From Flavobacterium sp. (GTDB taxonomy: Bacteria > Bacteroidota > Bacteroidia > Flavobacteriales > Flavobacteriaceae): DNA of 60,093 bases. A program made the position numbers and the translations under genes. The notes below the pieces were generated by a model. The model saw nothing but the letters and a program-made list of their open reading frames with translations, had not been told where the DNA came from and ran no database searches. Below are positions 15,478 to 23,916 of this stretch, one piece after another. The DNA lies in NCBI RefSeq assembly GCF_029945805.1, contig NZ_JAQSDH010000007.1, positions 1 through 60,093 of the forward strand, in the 5' to 3' direction. The first letter of the stretch is position 1. The number at the start of each line of letters is the position of its first letter.

Positions 15478-17742
15478 TTATGCTTTTCCAGCCGCAATCA
15501 AATTCAATGCTGAACCCGCTACATACCAGCCAATTTGACTTTCGTTGTACGTATGATTTGCTAAGATAATATCTTTTGAACCATCGGCATGAACAAATTC
15601 TAAGGTTAAAGGATTTCCTGGAGCAAACTCGGTTAAGTCTAAGAAATTGATAGTGTCATCTTCCTGAATTTTTTCGTAATCTGCTTCGTTAGCAAATGTT
15701 AATCCTAACATTCCTTGTTTTTTCAAATTCGTTTCGTGAATACGAGCAAACGATTTCACTAGAACCGCTTTCACACCTAAGAACCTGGGCTCCATTGCAG
15801 CGTGTTCTCTTGACGAACCTTCCCCATAGTTTTGGTCTCCCACAACAATAGTTGGAACTCCAGCCGCTTTATAAGCTCTAGCTACCGCAGGAACTGCGCC
15901 ATATTCACCCGTTAATTGGTTTTTAACTTTATTCGTTTCCTGATTAAAAGCATTCACGGCTCCAATCAACATATTATTAGAAATATTATCTAAATGTCCG
16001 CGGAAACGCAACCATGGTCCAGCCATAGAAATGTGATCTGTAGTACATTTTCCGAACGCTTTGATTAACAATTTAGCACCAGAAATATTTTTACCATCCC
16101 ATGCATCAAATGGCGCTAGCAATTGCAGTCTATCCGATGTTGGAGCAACCACAACTTGCACATGACTTCCATCGGCAGCTGGCGCTTGAAAACCTGCATC
16201 CTTAACATCAAAACCTCTTTTAGGCAATTCATCGCCAAACGGAGCAGTCAATTTAACTTCTTCACCTTTATCGTTTAATAATGTATCCGTAATTGGATTA
16301 AAAGTTAAATCACCAGAAATTGCTAAAGCAGCCACCATTTCTGGCGAAGTTACAAAAGCATGTGTATTTGGATTTCCATCGGCACGTTTAGAGAAATTTC
16401 TATTAAACGAATGTACAATGGTGTTCTTTTCTTGTTTATCGGCACCTGCTCTATCCCACTGTCCGATACAAGGTCCACAAGCATTGGTGAATACTTTTGT
16501 TCCCATTTTTTCAAAAGTCGCGATGATTCCATCTCTTTCGATAGTATATCTAATTTGTTCCGAACCTGGATTAATTCCGAATTCAGCTTTTGGTTTAATC
16601 CCATGATCAACTGCTTGTTGTACAATTGACGCCGCACGCGCCATATCTTCATAAGATGAATTAGTACAAGAACCGATTAACCCCCATTCCACCTTTATTG
16701 GCCAACCGTTTGCAGCAGCTTCAGCTTTCATTTCTGAAACTGGAGTTCCTCTGTCTGGCGTAAAAGGTCCATTGATGTGGGGTTCCAATTCTGATAAGTT
16801 AATCTCAATCAATTGATCAAAATACAGTTCTGGATTAGCATAAACTTCGGCATCACCCGTTAAATAATCAGCCACTTTATCAGCAGCATCAACTATATCT
16901 TGTCTACCGGTAGCGGACAAATACCTTCTCATAGAATCATCATAGCCAAACGTCGAAGTCGTAGCGCCAATTTCGGCACCCATATTGCAAATAGTTCCTT
17001 TTCCTGTGCACGACATACTAATTGCTCCATCGCCAAAATATTCAACAATAGCGCCAGTTCCCCCTTTTACAGTAAGAATATCTGCTACTTTAAGAATTAC
17101 ATCTTTTGGAGCAGTCCAACCCGAAAGTTTTCCGGTTAATTTTACTCCGATTAATTTTGGGAATTTAAGCTCCCAAGACATTCCCGACATTACATCAACA
17201 GCGTCCGCACCACCTACTCCAATTGCTAACATTCCCAATCCTCCGGCGTTTACTGTATGTGAATCGGTTCCAATCATCATTCCACCTGGAAATGCGTAAT
17301 TTTCTAACACAATTTGGTGAATAATTCCCGAACCCGGTTTCCAGAACCCGATTCCGTATTTATTAGAAACAGATGAAAGGAAATCAAAAACTTCCTTTGA
17401 CTGTGAATTGGCATTGGCTAAATCAGGTATGGCGCCATCTTTTGCTAAGATTAAGTGATCACAATGAACGGTTGTTGGAACCGCTACTGTCTTTTTTCCG
17501 GCGTGCATAAATTGTAGCAAAGCCATTTGAGCAGTAGCATCTTGACACGCTACCCTATCTGGAGCAAAATCTACATAATCCTTTCCACGCGTAAAAGATT
17601 GTGTTGGATTTCCTTCCCACAAATGGGAATATAAAATCTTCTCAGAAAGTGTTAATGGTCGTCCAACTAATTCACGAGCTACGTCAACACGTTCAGCCAT
17701 TGTTGCATACACTTTTTTAATCATTTCAATATCAAAAGCCAT
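15478..17742 (-). CDS. acn: Aconitate hydratase
   Basis: Aconitase interconverts citrate and isocitrate in the TCA cycle through a [4Fe-4S] cluster. The 754-residue protein is the eukaryote-mitochondrial-like form. Cluster ligands are seen as [11 protein letters not shown] (residue ~360) and [10 protein letters not shown] (~422-431). Substrate-binding segments [21 protein letters not shown] and [13 protein letters not shown] are conserved, the latter in the C-terminal swivel domain. It is transcribed alone. The IS3 element now lies just beyond its stop, splitting the hairpin that probably ended its transcript. Confidence 0.97.
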   Translation of the reverse strand: MAFDIEMIKKVYATMAERVDVARELVGRPLTLSEKILYSHLWEGNPTQSFTRGKDYVDFAPDRVACQDATAQMALLQFMHAGKKTVAVPTTVHCDHLILAKDGAIPDLANANSQSKEVFDFLSSVSNKYGIGFWKPGSGIIHQIVLENYAFPGGMMIGTDSHTVNAGGLGMLAIGVGGADAVDVMSGMSWELKFPKLIGVKLTGKLSGWTAPKDVILKVADILTVKGGTGAIVEYFGDGAISMSCTGKGTICNMGAEIGATTSTFGYDDSMRRYLSATGRQDIVDAADKVADYLTGDAEVYANPELYFDQLIEINLSELEPHINGPFTPDRGTPVSEMKAEAAANGWPIKVEWGLIGSCTNSSYEDMARAASIVQQAVDHGIKPKAEFGINPGSEQIRYTIERDGIIATFEKMGTKVFTNACGPCIGQWDRAGADKQEKNTIVHSFNRNFSKRADGNPNTHAFVTSPEMVAALAISGDLTFNPITDTLLNDKGEEVKLTAPFGDELPKRGFDVKDAGFQAPAADGSHVQVVVAPTSDRLQLLAPFDAWDGKNISGAKLLIKAFGKCTTDHISMAGPWLRFRGHLDNISNNMLIGAVNAFNQETNKVKNQLTGEYGAVPAVARAYKAAGVPTIVVGDQNYGEGSSREHAAMEPRFLGVKAVLVKSFARIHETNLKKQGMLGLTFANEADYEKIQEDDTINFLDLTEFAPGNPLTLEFVHADGSKDIILANHTYNESQIGWYVAGSALNLIAAGKA

Positions 17743-17770
17743 AGTATATTGGGTTTAATTGTTTGCTGTG

Positions 17771-17778
17771 CAAATTTA
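17771..17778 (-). promoter_or_regulatory. Putative -7 promoter box for aconitase
   Basis: On the minus strand this reads TAAATTTG (TAnnTTTG), 29 bases upstream of the start codon at 17742. Confidence 0.45.
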
Positions 17779-17908
17779 CGAAAACGTTGTACTTATGTAA
17801 AAGTTTTTAATAGAATATATTGATTTGGATCACTATTTTGCGAAATGATTGCTTTTGGAGTTAGTTTTTTGTCAATACGCTATTTTAAAGCCTATATAAT
17901 GACAATTA

Positions 17909-19018
17909 TCAATTTTTATCCCTTATATCCGTCATCGGTTTTTCATAAAAACGGTAAAAAATAGAACTTACTAGTACGGTAATGAGTATATACAGAAAAG
18001 CGAAGGTATATAATCCAAAATAAGTAGTTATTGCAGTAGAAGCGTAATATTTCATCAATTGCAAAATGACACTATAATGGAGTAAGTAAATGGAATATGA
18101 AATGATACTAATAAAGGCAATTGGTTTATTTATCAGTGATTTTTCTTCCTTCCATTCTGATAAAAAAGGCAAAAAACAAGCTACGGCAACAGATACTAAA
18201 GGTAAATAAATAACATTCCAAAATGCTGCATTTGTTTCAATAAATAGGCCAAAATATCCAATTCCAGCAAACAAAAAACCAAAAATCAACGTTCCAAAAC
18301 ACACAAAAAACAACTTGTTTTTTATCCAAAAAAAATAGCGGCTACTATAGATCCAGCTGCAAAAAACACCAATAAAAATGCTGTCCAAGCGATACAAAAC
18401 CACTGACTTTAACGAAACATTCCATTGATCAATAGTAGTGTTTAAAGTCGTATTTTGATAAAACATTTTAGTACTAAAGAAGAGTAAAATCAAGAATGAA
18501 ACCGCTAGTAAAAAAAATCTAGGTTTATTTTTAGGCTTAGTAATGAACGACAGCAGTAACAGGAAAAACGGCAAAATAACATAGGCATACTCTTCCACCG
18601 AGAGACTCCAAGACTCTGGAAAAAAAGGTAACATAGTTGCTTTAAAATTTTGAAGAAAAAGGAAATACCGCCATAATTCGGGCACTGAATAGCCAATTAT
18701 TGATGCAATTATGATATTTAGAAGCAGTACTAAAAAATAACTCGGTACTGTTCTAAACCATCTTCGTTTTAAAAAAAAGAAAACTGCTGTTAGCGAAAAA
18801 TTATCTTTAAGGTATAATTGATATAGAATTTTGCCAATCAAAAATCCGCTTAAAACAAAAAAAATCTCAACACCTAAAAACCCAAATAGTTTTAATATCT
18901 GATAAAAAAACCCATTGCTTTCGGGAAAAATCCAAAGGGTGTGCGCAAACAAAACCATCATAATGGCTGTTGCCCGCATCAAATCTAATCCAAAAATACG
19001 TTGCCTATTATTTGCCAT
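17909..19018 (-). CDS. Acyltransferase-3 family membrane O-acyltransferase
   Basis: This 369-residue integral membrane protein has about ten hydrophobic segments. The family start motif is FGLDLMRATAIMMVLFAHTLW (residues ~9-29; the His is the conserved one in the first membrane helix), followed by FLGVEIFFVLSGFLIGKIL and ESWSLSVEEYAYV. Such enzymes transfer acetyl or other acyl groups to surface polysaccharides, lipids or peptidoglycan. No sugar-synthesis genes lie beside it, so the acceptor is unknown. A truncated, frameshifted paralogue lies immediately upstream on the same strand. Confidence 0.9.
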   Translation of the reverse strand: MANNRQRIFGLDLMRATAIMMVLFAHTLWIFPESNGFFYQILKLFGFLGVEIFFVLSGFLIGKILYQLYLKDNFSLTAVFFFLKRRWFRTVPSYFLVLLLNIIIASIIGYSVPELWRYFLFLQNFKATMLPFFPESWSLSVEEYAYVILPFFLLLLSFITKPKNKPRFFLLAVSFLILLFFSTKMFYQNTTLNTTIDQWNVSLKSVVLYRLDSIFIGVFCSWIYSSRYFFWIKNKLFFVCFGTLIFGFLFAGIGYFGLFIETNAAFWNVIYLPLVSVAVACFLPFLSEWKEEKSLINKPIAFISIISYSIYLLHYSVILQLMKYYASTAITTYFGLYTFAFLYILITVLVSSIFYRFYEKPMTDIRDKN

Positions 19019-19021
19019 TCA

Positions 19022-19362
19022 ATTTCAAGTTTTTAGTCCGATAGTCAATGATTGGTTTTCGGCAAATAAACAGACGGGCACTCTTCAAAATATAGTTTCC
19101 ATATAAAGATAGTTTGTATAGTATTCCGCCAATTAAAAAAACAATTCAAAACAAAGAACAATTTGACACCCAAAAATCGATGCGCACAATCGAACTTCTC
19201 TAGAATTCCCGTTGTAATATACAGCCATAACTTATGAGTACACAAGGTTATTCGTATGGCAAGCACTCGTAGAAAATCTAATCCAAAAAAACTATTTTTT
19301 GTAATTATTTGCTTTCCATCCTTCATATAAAAATGTAAATTTGACAACAATGAGAAAATCAA
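19022..19362 (-). pseudogene. Decayed acyltransferase-3 paralogue (N-terminal fragment)
   Basis: The minus-strand reading starting near 19362 contains FFGLDFLRVLAIRITLCTHK and FLGVKLFFVLNCFF. These align with the N-terminus of the intact acyltransferase just downstream (FGLDLMRATAIMMVLFAHTL; FLGVEIFFVLSGFL). At a run of T (about 19136-19142) the frame shifts. In the other frame the homology continues as LIGGILYKLSLYGNY, ending at a stop near 19000. The remaining ~300 residues of the family are absent. It is a remnant of a tandem duplication that decayed by truncation and frameshift. Confidence 0.7.
19336..19343 (+). promoter_or_regulatory. Putative -7 promoter box for the 382-residue protein gene
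   Basis: TAAATTTG matches TAnnTTTG. The upstream TTG codon at 19341 lies inside this box, which favours the ATG at 19350 as start and a very short leader. Confidence 0.45.
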
Positions 19363-20489
19363 AGATATATAAATTTTTAGGAGTTCTAATTTTGTTAGTC
19401 ATTATTGGCGGCGGAATCTGGTATTGGCAATTGCCTAAGCGTCACAAAGCCATTGCCAAGACTTTTTTATTTGAAAAATTAGGAATAGTAAATCCGAATT
19501 GGAAAGTTGAGAACAAATTGGAAACCTATAAAATGATTTCGCCTGAATTCTATATTGACGGAATTTACAAATCGATGGAAGGACCCAAATCTTCTAATTA
19601 TGTTCAGCTTTCGCAAGATTCGACTTTGCTTTGGCTGACCGGATTTCAAGTAAAAGCACTTGACAATAGTTCATTAAAGTATATTTCTAATGATTTTATT
19701 TGCCATACTAATGTTGATTTTAATGATGCAAACTATTATAGTTCGTTTCATCTAGAAAAACGGATTGGCACACAATATCCGCGGCTGACATCACTTTCTC
19801 ATGGTATGGAACATTTTAGTTTTCCTGCTGGTTATGGTGTTCCGATGAAAGGAACTGAGTTTCTTTATGTGACAACGCAAGCTTTAAACCACAATCTACC
19901 GGATGCTAATTTTTGGATACGGCATGAAGTGGATATTACCTATTCAAGAGCGAAAACCACAAGACCTTTAATGAGTCGAACGGCTTTTATAATGCTTCCG
20001 TTCAACGAATCTGATCCGTACAAATCTCCTTTGGATCCTGGAACCAACCAATGTATTCCAGTGGAAACCAGAAATCATACTTATGATGATGGCAAAGGCA
20101 ATAAACTTTCAGGTCATTGGGTAATTCCAATGGGTAAACACACGTATCGAAGTTCCGTGAACCAACAGTTACAGCTACAAGACAGCTTGCGTCTGCATGC
20201 GGCGACGATTCATGTGCATCCGTTTGCAACCAAGATTTCATTGTTTGATAAAACTGCAAACAAGCCAATTGTTATAAGCAACATTGTAAATCACAAAGGT
20301 AAGATTGGTTTAACGAGGATTGATCCATTTTCTTCTGAAGAAGGGATTTGGCTCTACAAAAATCACGATTATGAAATTGTATTAGATGTCGACAACACTT
20401 CTCAAATAAATCAAGACATGATGGGAAGCATGTTTTTGTTTTTCTACGATAAAGAATTGGATGATTTACTTCAAAAAGGATTAAAATAA
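19350..20489 (+). CDS. Membrane-anchored protein of unknown function
   Basis: About 379 residues long from the ATG at 19350; a TTG three codons earlier lies within a promoter-like box and is less likely. One N-terminal membrane segment (FLGVLILLVIIGGGIWYW) anchors a large periplasmic domain that looks mostly beta. Clusters of His and aromatic residues stand out: HGMEHFSFPAGYGVPM, SGHWVIPMGKHTYR and ATIHVHPFATKISLFDK. HxH near a beta-rich C-terminal half recalls copper-binding beta-sandwich proteins such as the PHM-type monooxygenases, but this is only a visual similarity. I do not recognise the family. It is divergent from the acyltransferase relic. Confidence 0.75.
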   Translation: MRKSKIYKFLGVLILLVIIGGGIWYWQLPKRHKAIAKTFLFEKLGIVNPNWKVENKLETYKMISPEFYIDGIYKSMEGPKSSNYVQLSQDSTLLWLTGFQVKALDNSSLKYISNDFICHTNVDFNDANYYSSFHLEKRIGTQYPRLTSLSHGMEHFSFPAGYGVPMKGTEFLYVTTQALNHNLPDANFWIRHEVDITYSRAKTTRPLMSRTAFIMLPFNESDPYKSPLDPGTNQCIPVETRNHTYDDGKGNKLSGHWVIPMGKHTYRSSVNQQLQLQDSLRLHAATIHVHPFATKISLFDKTANKPIVISNIVNHKGKIGLTRIDPFSSEEGIWLYKNHDYEIVLDVDNTSQINQDMMGSMFLFFYDKELDDLLQKGLK

Positions 20490-20557
20490 CCTGTTTGGTG
20501 CTTATCGTCAGTCGGTCAGCTTTCAAAGTATTCTGAATCCAATTTGATTCAAAAATT

Positions 20558-20610
20558 TCAGTCTGAGCTTGACGAATACGTTTTTAAGCACTTCGACAAG
20601 CTCAGTGTGA
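20558..20610. repeat. REP-like intergenic palindrome
   Basis: Arms of 19 bases (20558-20576 and 20592-20610) pair at 16 of 19 positions around a 15-base loop. The core is CTGAGCTTG / CAAGCTCAG. It lies between two convergent genes, where it could fold in RNA as a terminator or be a dispersed repeat copy. Confidence 0.5.
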
Positions 20611-20655
20611 CAAACGATAAATAATTGACATTAATTAAAAAATTATACCAAAAAA

Positions 20656-21609
20656 TTATAGTAATTTATCGATAATCATTTCTTCGGTAATTCCTTCCGC
20701 GTCAGCTTTGTAATTTTTGATAATTCTGTGACGAAGAATTCCGGTTGCAACTGCTTTTACGTCTTCAATATCTGGAGAGAATTTTCCGTTGAAAGCTGCA
20801 TTGGCTTTGGCAGCCAAAATAAGGTTTTGAGACGCTCTTGGTCCAGCACCCCAATCTAAATAATTCTTAATATAGTCATTTGACAACGGATTGTTAGGAC
20901 GCGTTTTGCTTACCAAAGTCACCGCATATTCAATTACGTTATCCGCAACTGGAATCCTACGAACCAAATGTTGAAAATCAATAATTTCCTGAGCTGTAAA
21001 TAGTGGATTTATTTCAGGTTTGCTATCCGAAGTTGTATTTTTAACGACATCAACTTCTTCTGCAAATGAAGGATAATCTAATTTAATAGCGAACATAAAC
21101 CGGTCTAACTGTGCTTCCGGTAAAGGATATGTTCCTTCTTGCTCAATTGGATTTTGGGTTGCTAAAACAAAATACGGCAAATCCAATTTATAATTTTGGC
21201 CCGCAATAGTTACCGAACGTTCTTGCATCGCTTCAAGCAAAGCAGCCTGCGTTTTGGGTGGCGTCCTATTGATCTCATCAGCCAAAATGATGTTTGCGAA
21301 AATGGGGCCTTTGATAAATTTAAACTGACGGCTCTCGTCTAGAATTTCACTTCCAAGAATGTCGGACGGCATCAAATCGGGCGTAAACTGAATTCTTTTA
21401 AAATCTAATCCTAATGCTTGAGAAATAGTATTCACCATTAACGTTTTTGCTAATCCGGGAACACCGACCAAAAGTGCGTGCCCTCCCGAAAATATACTCA
21501 ACAAAATCTGGTCAATAACATCATCTTGTCCAACAATAATTTTGGCAATTTCTTGTTTAAGCTCTATTCTTTTAGTAACCAAATTTTTAATGGCGGTAAC
21601 GTCTGACAT
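20656..21609 (-). CDS. MoxR-family AAA+ ATPase
   Basis: This 317-residue AAA+ protein has Walker A GVPGLAKT (residues ~49-56), Walker B ILADEINR (~108-115) and the MoxR signature FVLATQNPIEQEGTYPLPEAQLDRF split over residues ~147-171. MoxR ATPases act as chaperones that help metal insertion or assembly of complexes, often with von Willebrand A-domain partners. Here it lies 65 bases downstream of the three isomerase genes on the same strand, as if it ends that operon. No VWA-domain gene is visible in the window; it would have to lie elsewhere. Confidence 0.93.
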   Translation of the reverse strand: MSDVTAIKNLVTKRIELKQEIAKIIVGQDDVIDQILLSIFSGGHALLVGVPGLAKTLMVNTISQALGLDFKRIQFTPDLMPSDILGSEILDESRQFKFIKGPIFANIILADEINRTPPKTQAALLEAMQERSVTIAGQNYKLDLPYFVLATQNPIEQEGTYPLPEAQLDRFMFAIKLDYPSFAEEVDVVKNTTSDSKPEINPLFTAQEIIDFQHLVRRIPVADNVIEYAVTLVSKTRPNNPLSNDYIKNYLDWGAGPRASQNLILAAKANAAFNGKFSPDIEDVKAVATGILRHRIIKNYKADAEGITEEMIIDKLL

Positions 21610-21674
21610 TTGATTTAGATTTTATTCCGATACGCTCCATAAAGTTCGGTAGCGCCTCGGGTTAGATTTACGAC

Positions 21675-23081
21675 TTATTTTTTTATCCAATTATTGACAA
21701 AAGTACAATTTCTGTACTCACCATTAATTTTTACATAGGTTTCTTTAATTTTTTCATCAGACCATTTTCCGATCGCTTTAATTTGCTTCTCTTTCAAAGC
21801 CAAATCTTTGATTTTTACATAATCTTTAGCGTAATCTGCTGGATGCGATTCAATTCTATCTGTCACCGTGATGATTTTGTATTTTTTCCCAGTTCTAGGA
21901 TCATCATCTAAAATAGGCTGTGTAATTCCTTTATCCTTTAAGTTTGACACTTCGCTGTACAAACTCGGATCCATTTTTGTCAATTCGAAATGAGTGTCTT
22001 GTGTTTTTGGATTGATCAAAACGCCACCGTTAGCGCGTGTTTCTTTTTCATCAGACATGGTTCTCGCTGCATCTCCAAAAGTTATTTCACCACTTTCAAT
22101 TTTATTTTTAATTTGAATAATTTTCTCTTTGGCATCTTTCAAAGCTTGGTCAGAAACTTTTGGCATCATCAAAATATGTCTCAATTCCACTTCCTGCCCT
22201 TTGATTTTTTCAACCATAATAATATGATAACCATATTCAGTTTCGAATGGTTCTGATATTTCACCTTCTGCCAAACTGAACGCTACATCTTTAAATTCTT
22301 TTACAAACTGAGTTTTTCTATTAATTTTATAAAAACCTCCACTTGAAGCCGAACCTTTATCGTCGGAATAAATAACGGCTCTAGTTTTAAAACTTGCACC
22401 TGCTAGCACTTCTGCTTTAATTTCTTTTAATCTGGCAACTACTCTTTGCTTCTCCTCGTTACTAATTTTTGGAGTTACTACAATTTGCGCTACCTCCATT
22501 TCTGCTCCAAAAGTTGGCAATTCACTTTCCTTAATTGATTTAAAGAACGTACGTGTTTCTTCTGGAGTAATTTCTACACCATCAATAATTTTCTTTTGCA
22601 TTTCAGCACCAAGTTTGTTGATTTTAATGATATCAAATAATTCAGCCTTCAATTCATCAATGGTACTTTTCTTGAAATATTGAATCACTTTCTCTTCCGA
22701 ACCAAGTTGCTCCAACATATACGCCATTTGCTCGTTCAGTTTTTCTTTAACTTCTTCATCTCTAACAATAATACTATCTTGCACCGCTTGATGCGCAAAT
22801 AATTTCTCTTCCAATAGTTTTCCTAACATTTGACAACGCGTAATATCTTTTACAGCTTGTCCTTGGCTTGAAAGTTCTAGGAACATTTTGTCCACGTCTG
22901 AATCAAGGATAATGTAATCTCCAACTGTTGCTATAACGCCATCTACTTTTTGCTTTTTAGTACCAAAGGATACCGCTTTTGTCTTCACGGTATCTTTAAT
23001 AATTTCTTGAGCATTCGCAAAGCTTACTGTGCAAAAAATTGCTACTATCGCTACAATAAACTTGCTACTTATATATTTCAT
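21675..23081 (-). CDS. SurA-like periplasmic peptidyl-prolyl cis-trans isomerase
   Basis: This periplasmic chaperone/isomerase has a signal peptide (FIVAIVAIFCTVSFANAQ), a SurA_N-like region (VDGVIATVGDYIILDSDVD) and two parvulin-type rotamase domains. In the first, EISEPFETEYGYHIIMVEKI is characteristic; the second covers roughly residues 285-395. I place the start at the ATG at 23081 because the signal peptide directly follows it. An in-frame upstream ATG at 23123 lies well inside the preceding gene. The gene overlaps that upstream isomerase by 17 bases, so translation is coupled. SurA proteins escort outer-membrane proteins to the BAM complex. Confidence 0.9.
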   Translation of the reverse strand: MKYISSKFIVAIVAIFCTVSFANAQEIIKDTVKTKAVSFGTKKQKVDGVIATVGDYIILDSDVDKMFLELSSQGQAVKDITRCQMLGKLLEEKLFAHQAVQDSIIVRDEEVKEKLNEQMAYMLEQLGSEEKVIQYFKKSTIDELKAELFDIIKINKLGAEMQKKIIDGVEITPEETRTFFKSIKESELPTFGAEMEVAQIVVTPKISNEEKQRVVARLKEIKAEVLAGASFKTRAVIYSDDKGSASSGGFYKINRKTQFVKEFKDVAFSLAEGEISEPFETEYGYHIIMVEKIKGQEVELRHILMMPKVSDQALKDAKEKIIQIKNKIESGEITFGDAARTMSDEKETRANGGVLINPKTQDTHFELTKMDPSLYSEVSNLKDKGITQPILDDDPRTGKKYKIITVTDRIESHPADYAKDYVKIKDLALKEKQIKAIGKWSDEKIKETYVKINGEYRNCTFVNNWIKK

Positions 23082-23916
23082 AATCCTTGTTTTTAATGGC
23101 ATCATTAGTAATATCTTTTTCAAATTTTTTAATCAATTCTAATTTTCTTCTGTTCAGGATAACTTCCTTCAATGTTGGTTTAATGTATTCAAAAGGAGAA
23201 ACTTGATTCCTATCAATTACATTAGATATTTTTATCAAATAAGCATTGTCTTTGTCCTGAATTTCCGATTTTTTTCCAGATTGGATGAATTCATCCCTAT
23301 TATCTGGATTTATGACCGGTAATTTTTCATATACCTGACTCATATCAACCCATACCGTATCATTTAATGCAAAGTTTTTGAACTGAAGCTTATAGGTTTC
23401 CCAAAACTTTTTATCCTTTTTATTATAATTAAAGAACTTACTTTTTATAGTTTCAAAATGCGGGTTGTCTTTTGCCAGATGGATAAACCGCAACTGAACC
23501 AATGTTCCGTTGGTTTTAAAATTCTCTTTGTTTTCGTCGTAATATTTTTTTAATTCACTCTTACTTACAACGGTATCAACAGTATTTTCAACCACTTCTT
23601 CTATATAGGCTCTCGTATACAAATCAATTTGATATTGTTTGATTAACGCGCTGTATTGCTTCTTTTTACCATCGCTAAGGTTCCTTTCAGCCGCATCAAT
23701 TAACAACTTTTGACTTGCCCATCTATCAATAAAATCACGCACTAAAAGTAAGCTGTCTTCTTTTGAAGTTCCCTCCGAGACCAATGTCGCAATGTCACTT
23801 TTATACAAATAATTCTTCCCTACTCTAGCAATGGATTGTGGTTTTTTTCCTGGTTCGAAATAATTGCATGATGAAATTATACACAAAAAGATTAGTAAAA
23901 AACTATTTCTTAACAT
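23065..23916 (-). CDS. Lipoprotein related to peptidyl-prolyl isomerase / SurA N-domain
   Basis: This 283-residue lipoprotein has a signal sequence ending in a lipobox (LFLCIISSC, Cys17). The body resembles the SurA/PrsA helical chaperone region (VGKNYLYKSDIATLVSEG and DRWASQKLLIDAAERNL). No complete rotamase domain is visible, so it may be a chaperone without isomerase activity. It sits between two true parvulins: one base after the 653-residue one and overlapping the SurA-like one. A lipid anchor would hold it on the inner or outer membrane facing the periplasm. Confidence 0.8.
   Translation of the reverse strand: MLRNSFLLIFLCIISSCNYFEPGKKPQSIARVGKNYLYKSDIATLVSEGTSKEDSLLLVRDFIDRWASQKLLIDAAERNLSDGKKKQYSALIKQYQIDLYTRAYIEEVVENTVDTVVSKSELKKYYDENKENFKTNGTLVQLRFIHLAKDNPHFETIKSKFFNYNKKDKKFWETYKLQFKNFALNDTVWVDMSQVYEKLPVINPDNRDEFIQSGKKSEIQDKDNAYLIKISNVIDRNQVSPFEYIKPTLKEVILNRRKLELIKKFEKDITNDAIKNKDYEIYK

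Noticed and set aside
16350..17299. Several ORFs of 60-104 codons on both strands within the aconitase gene
   Set aside because: They overlap a fully conserved aconitase in other frames and show no domain, signal peptide or start context of their own.
23082..23123. Longer start of the SurA-like gene (adds 14 residues)
   Set aside because: It would place residues before a clear signal peptide and enlarge the overlap with the upstream gene to 59 bases.
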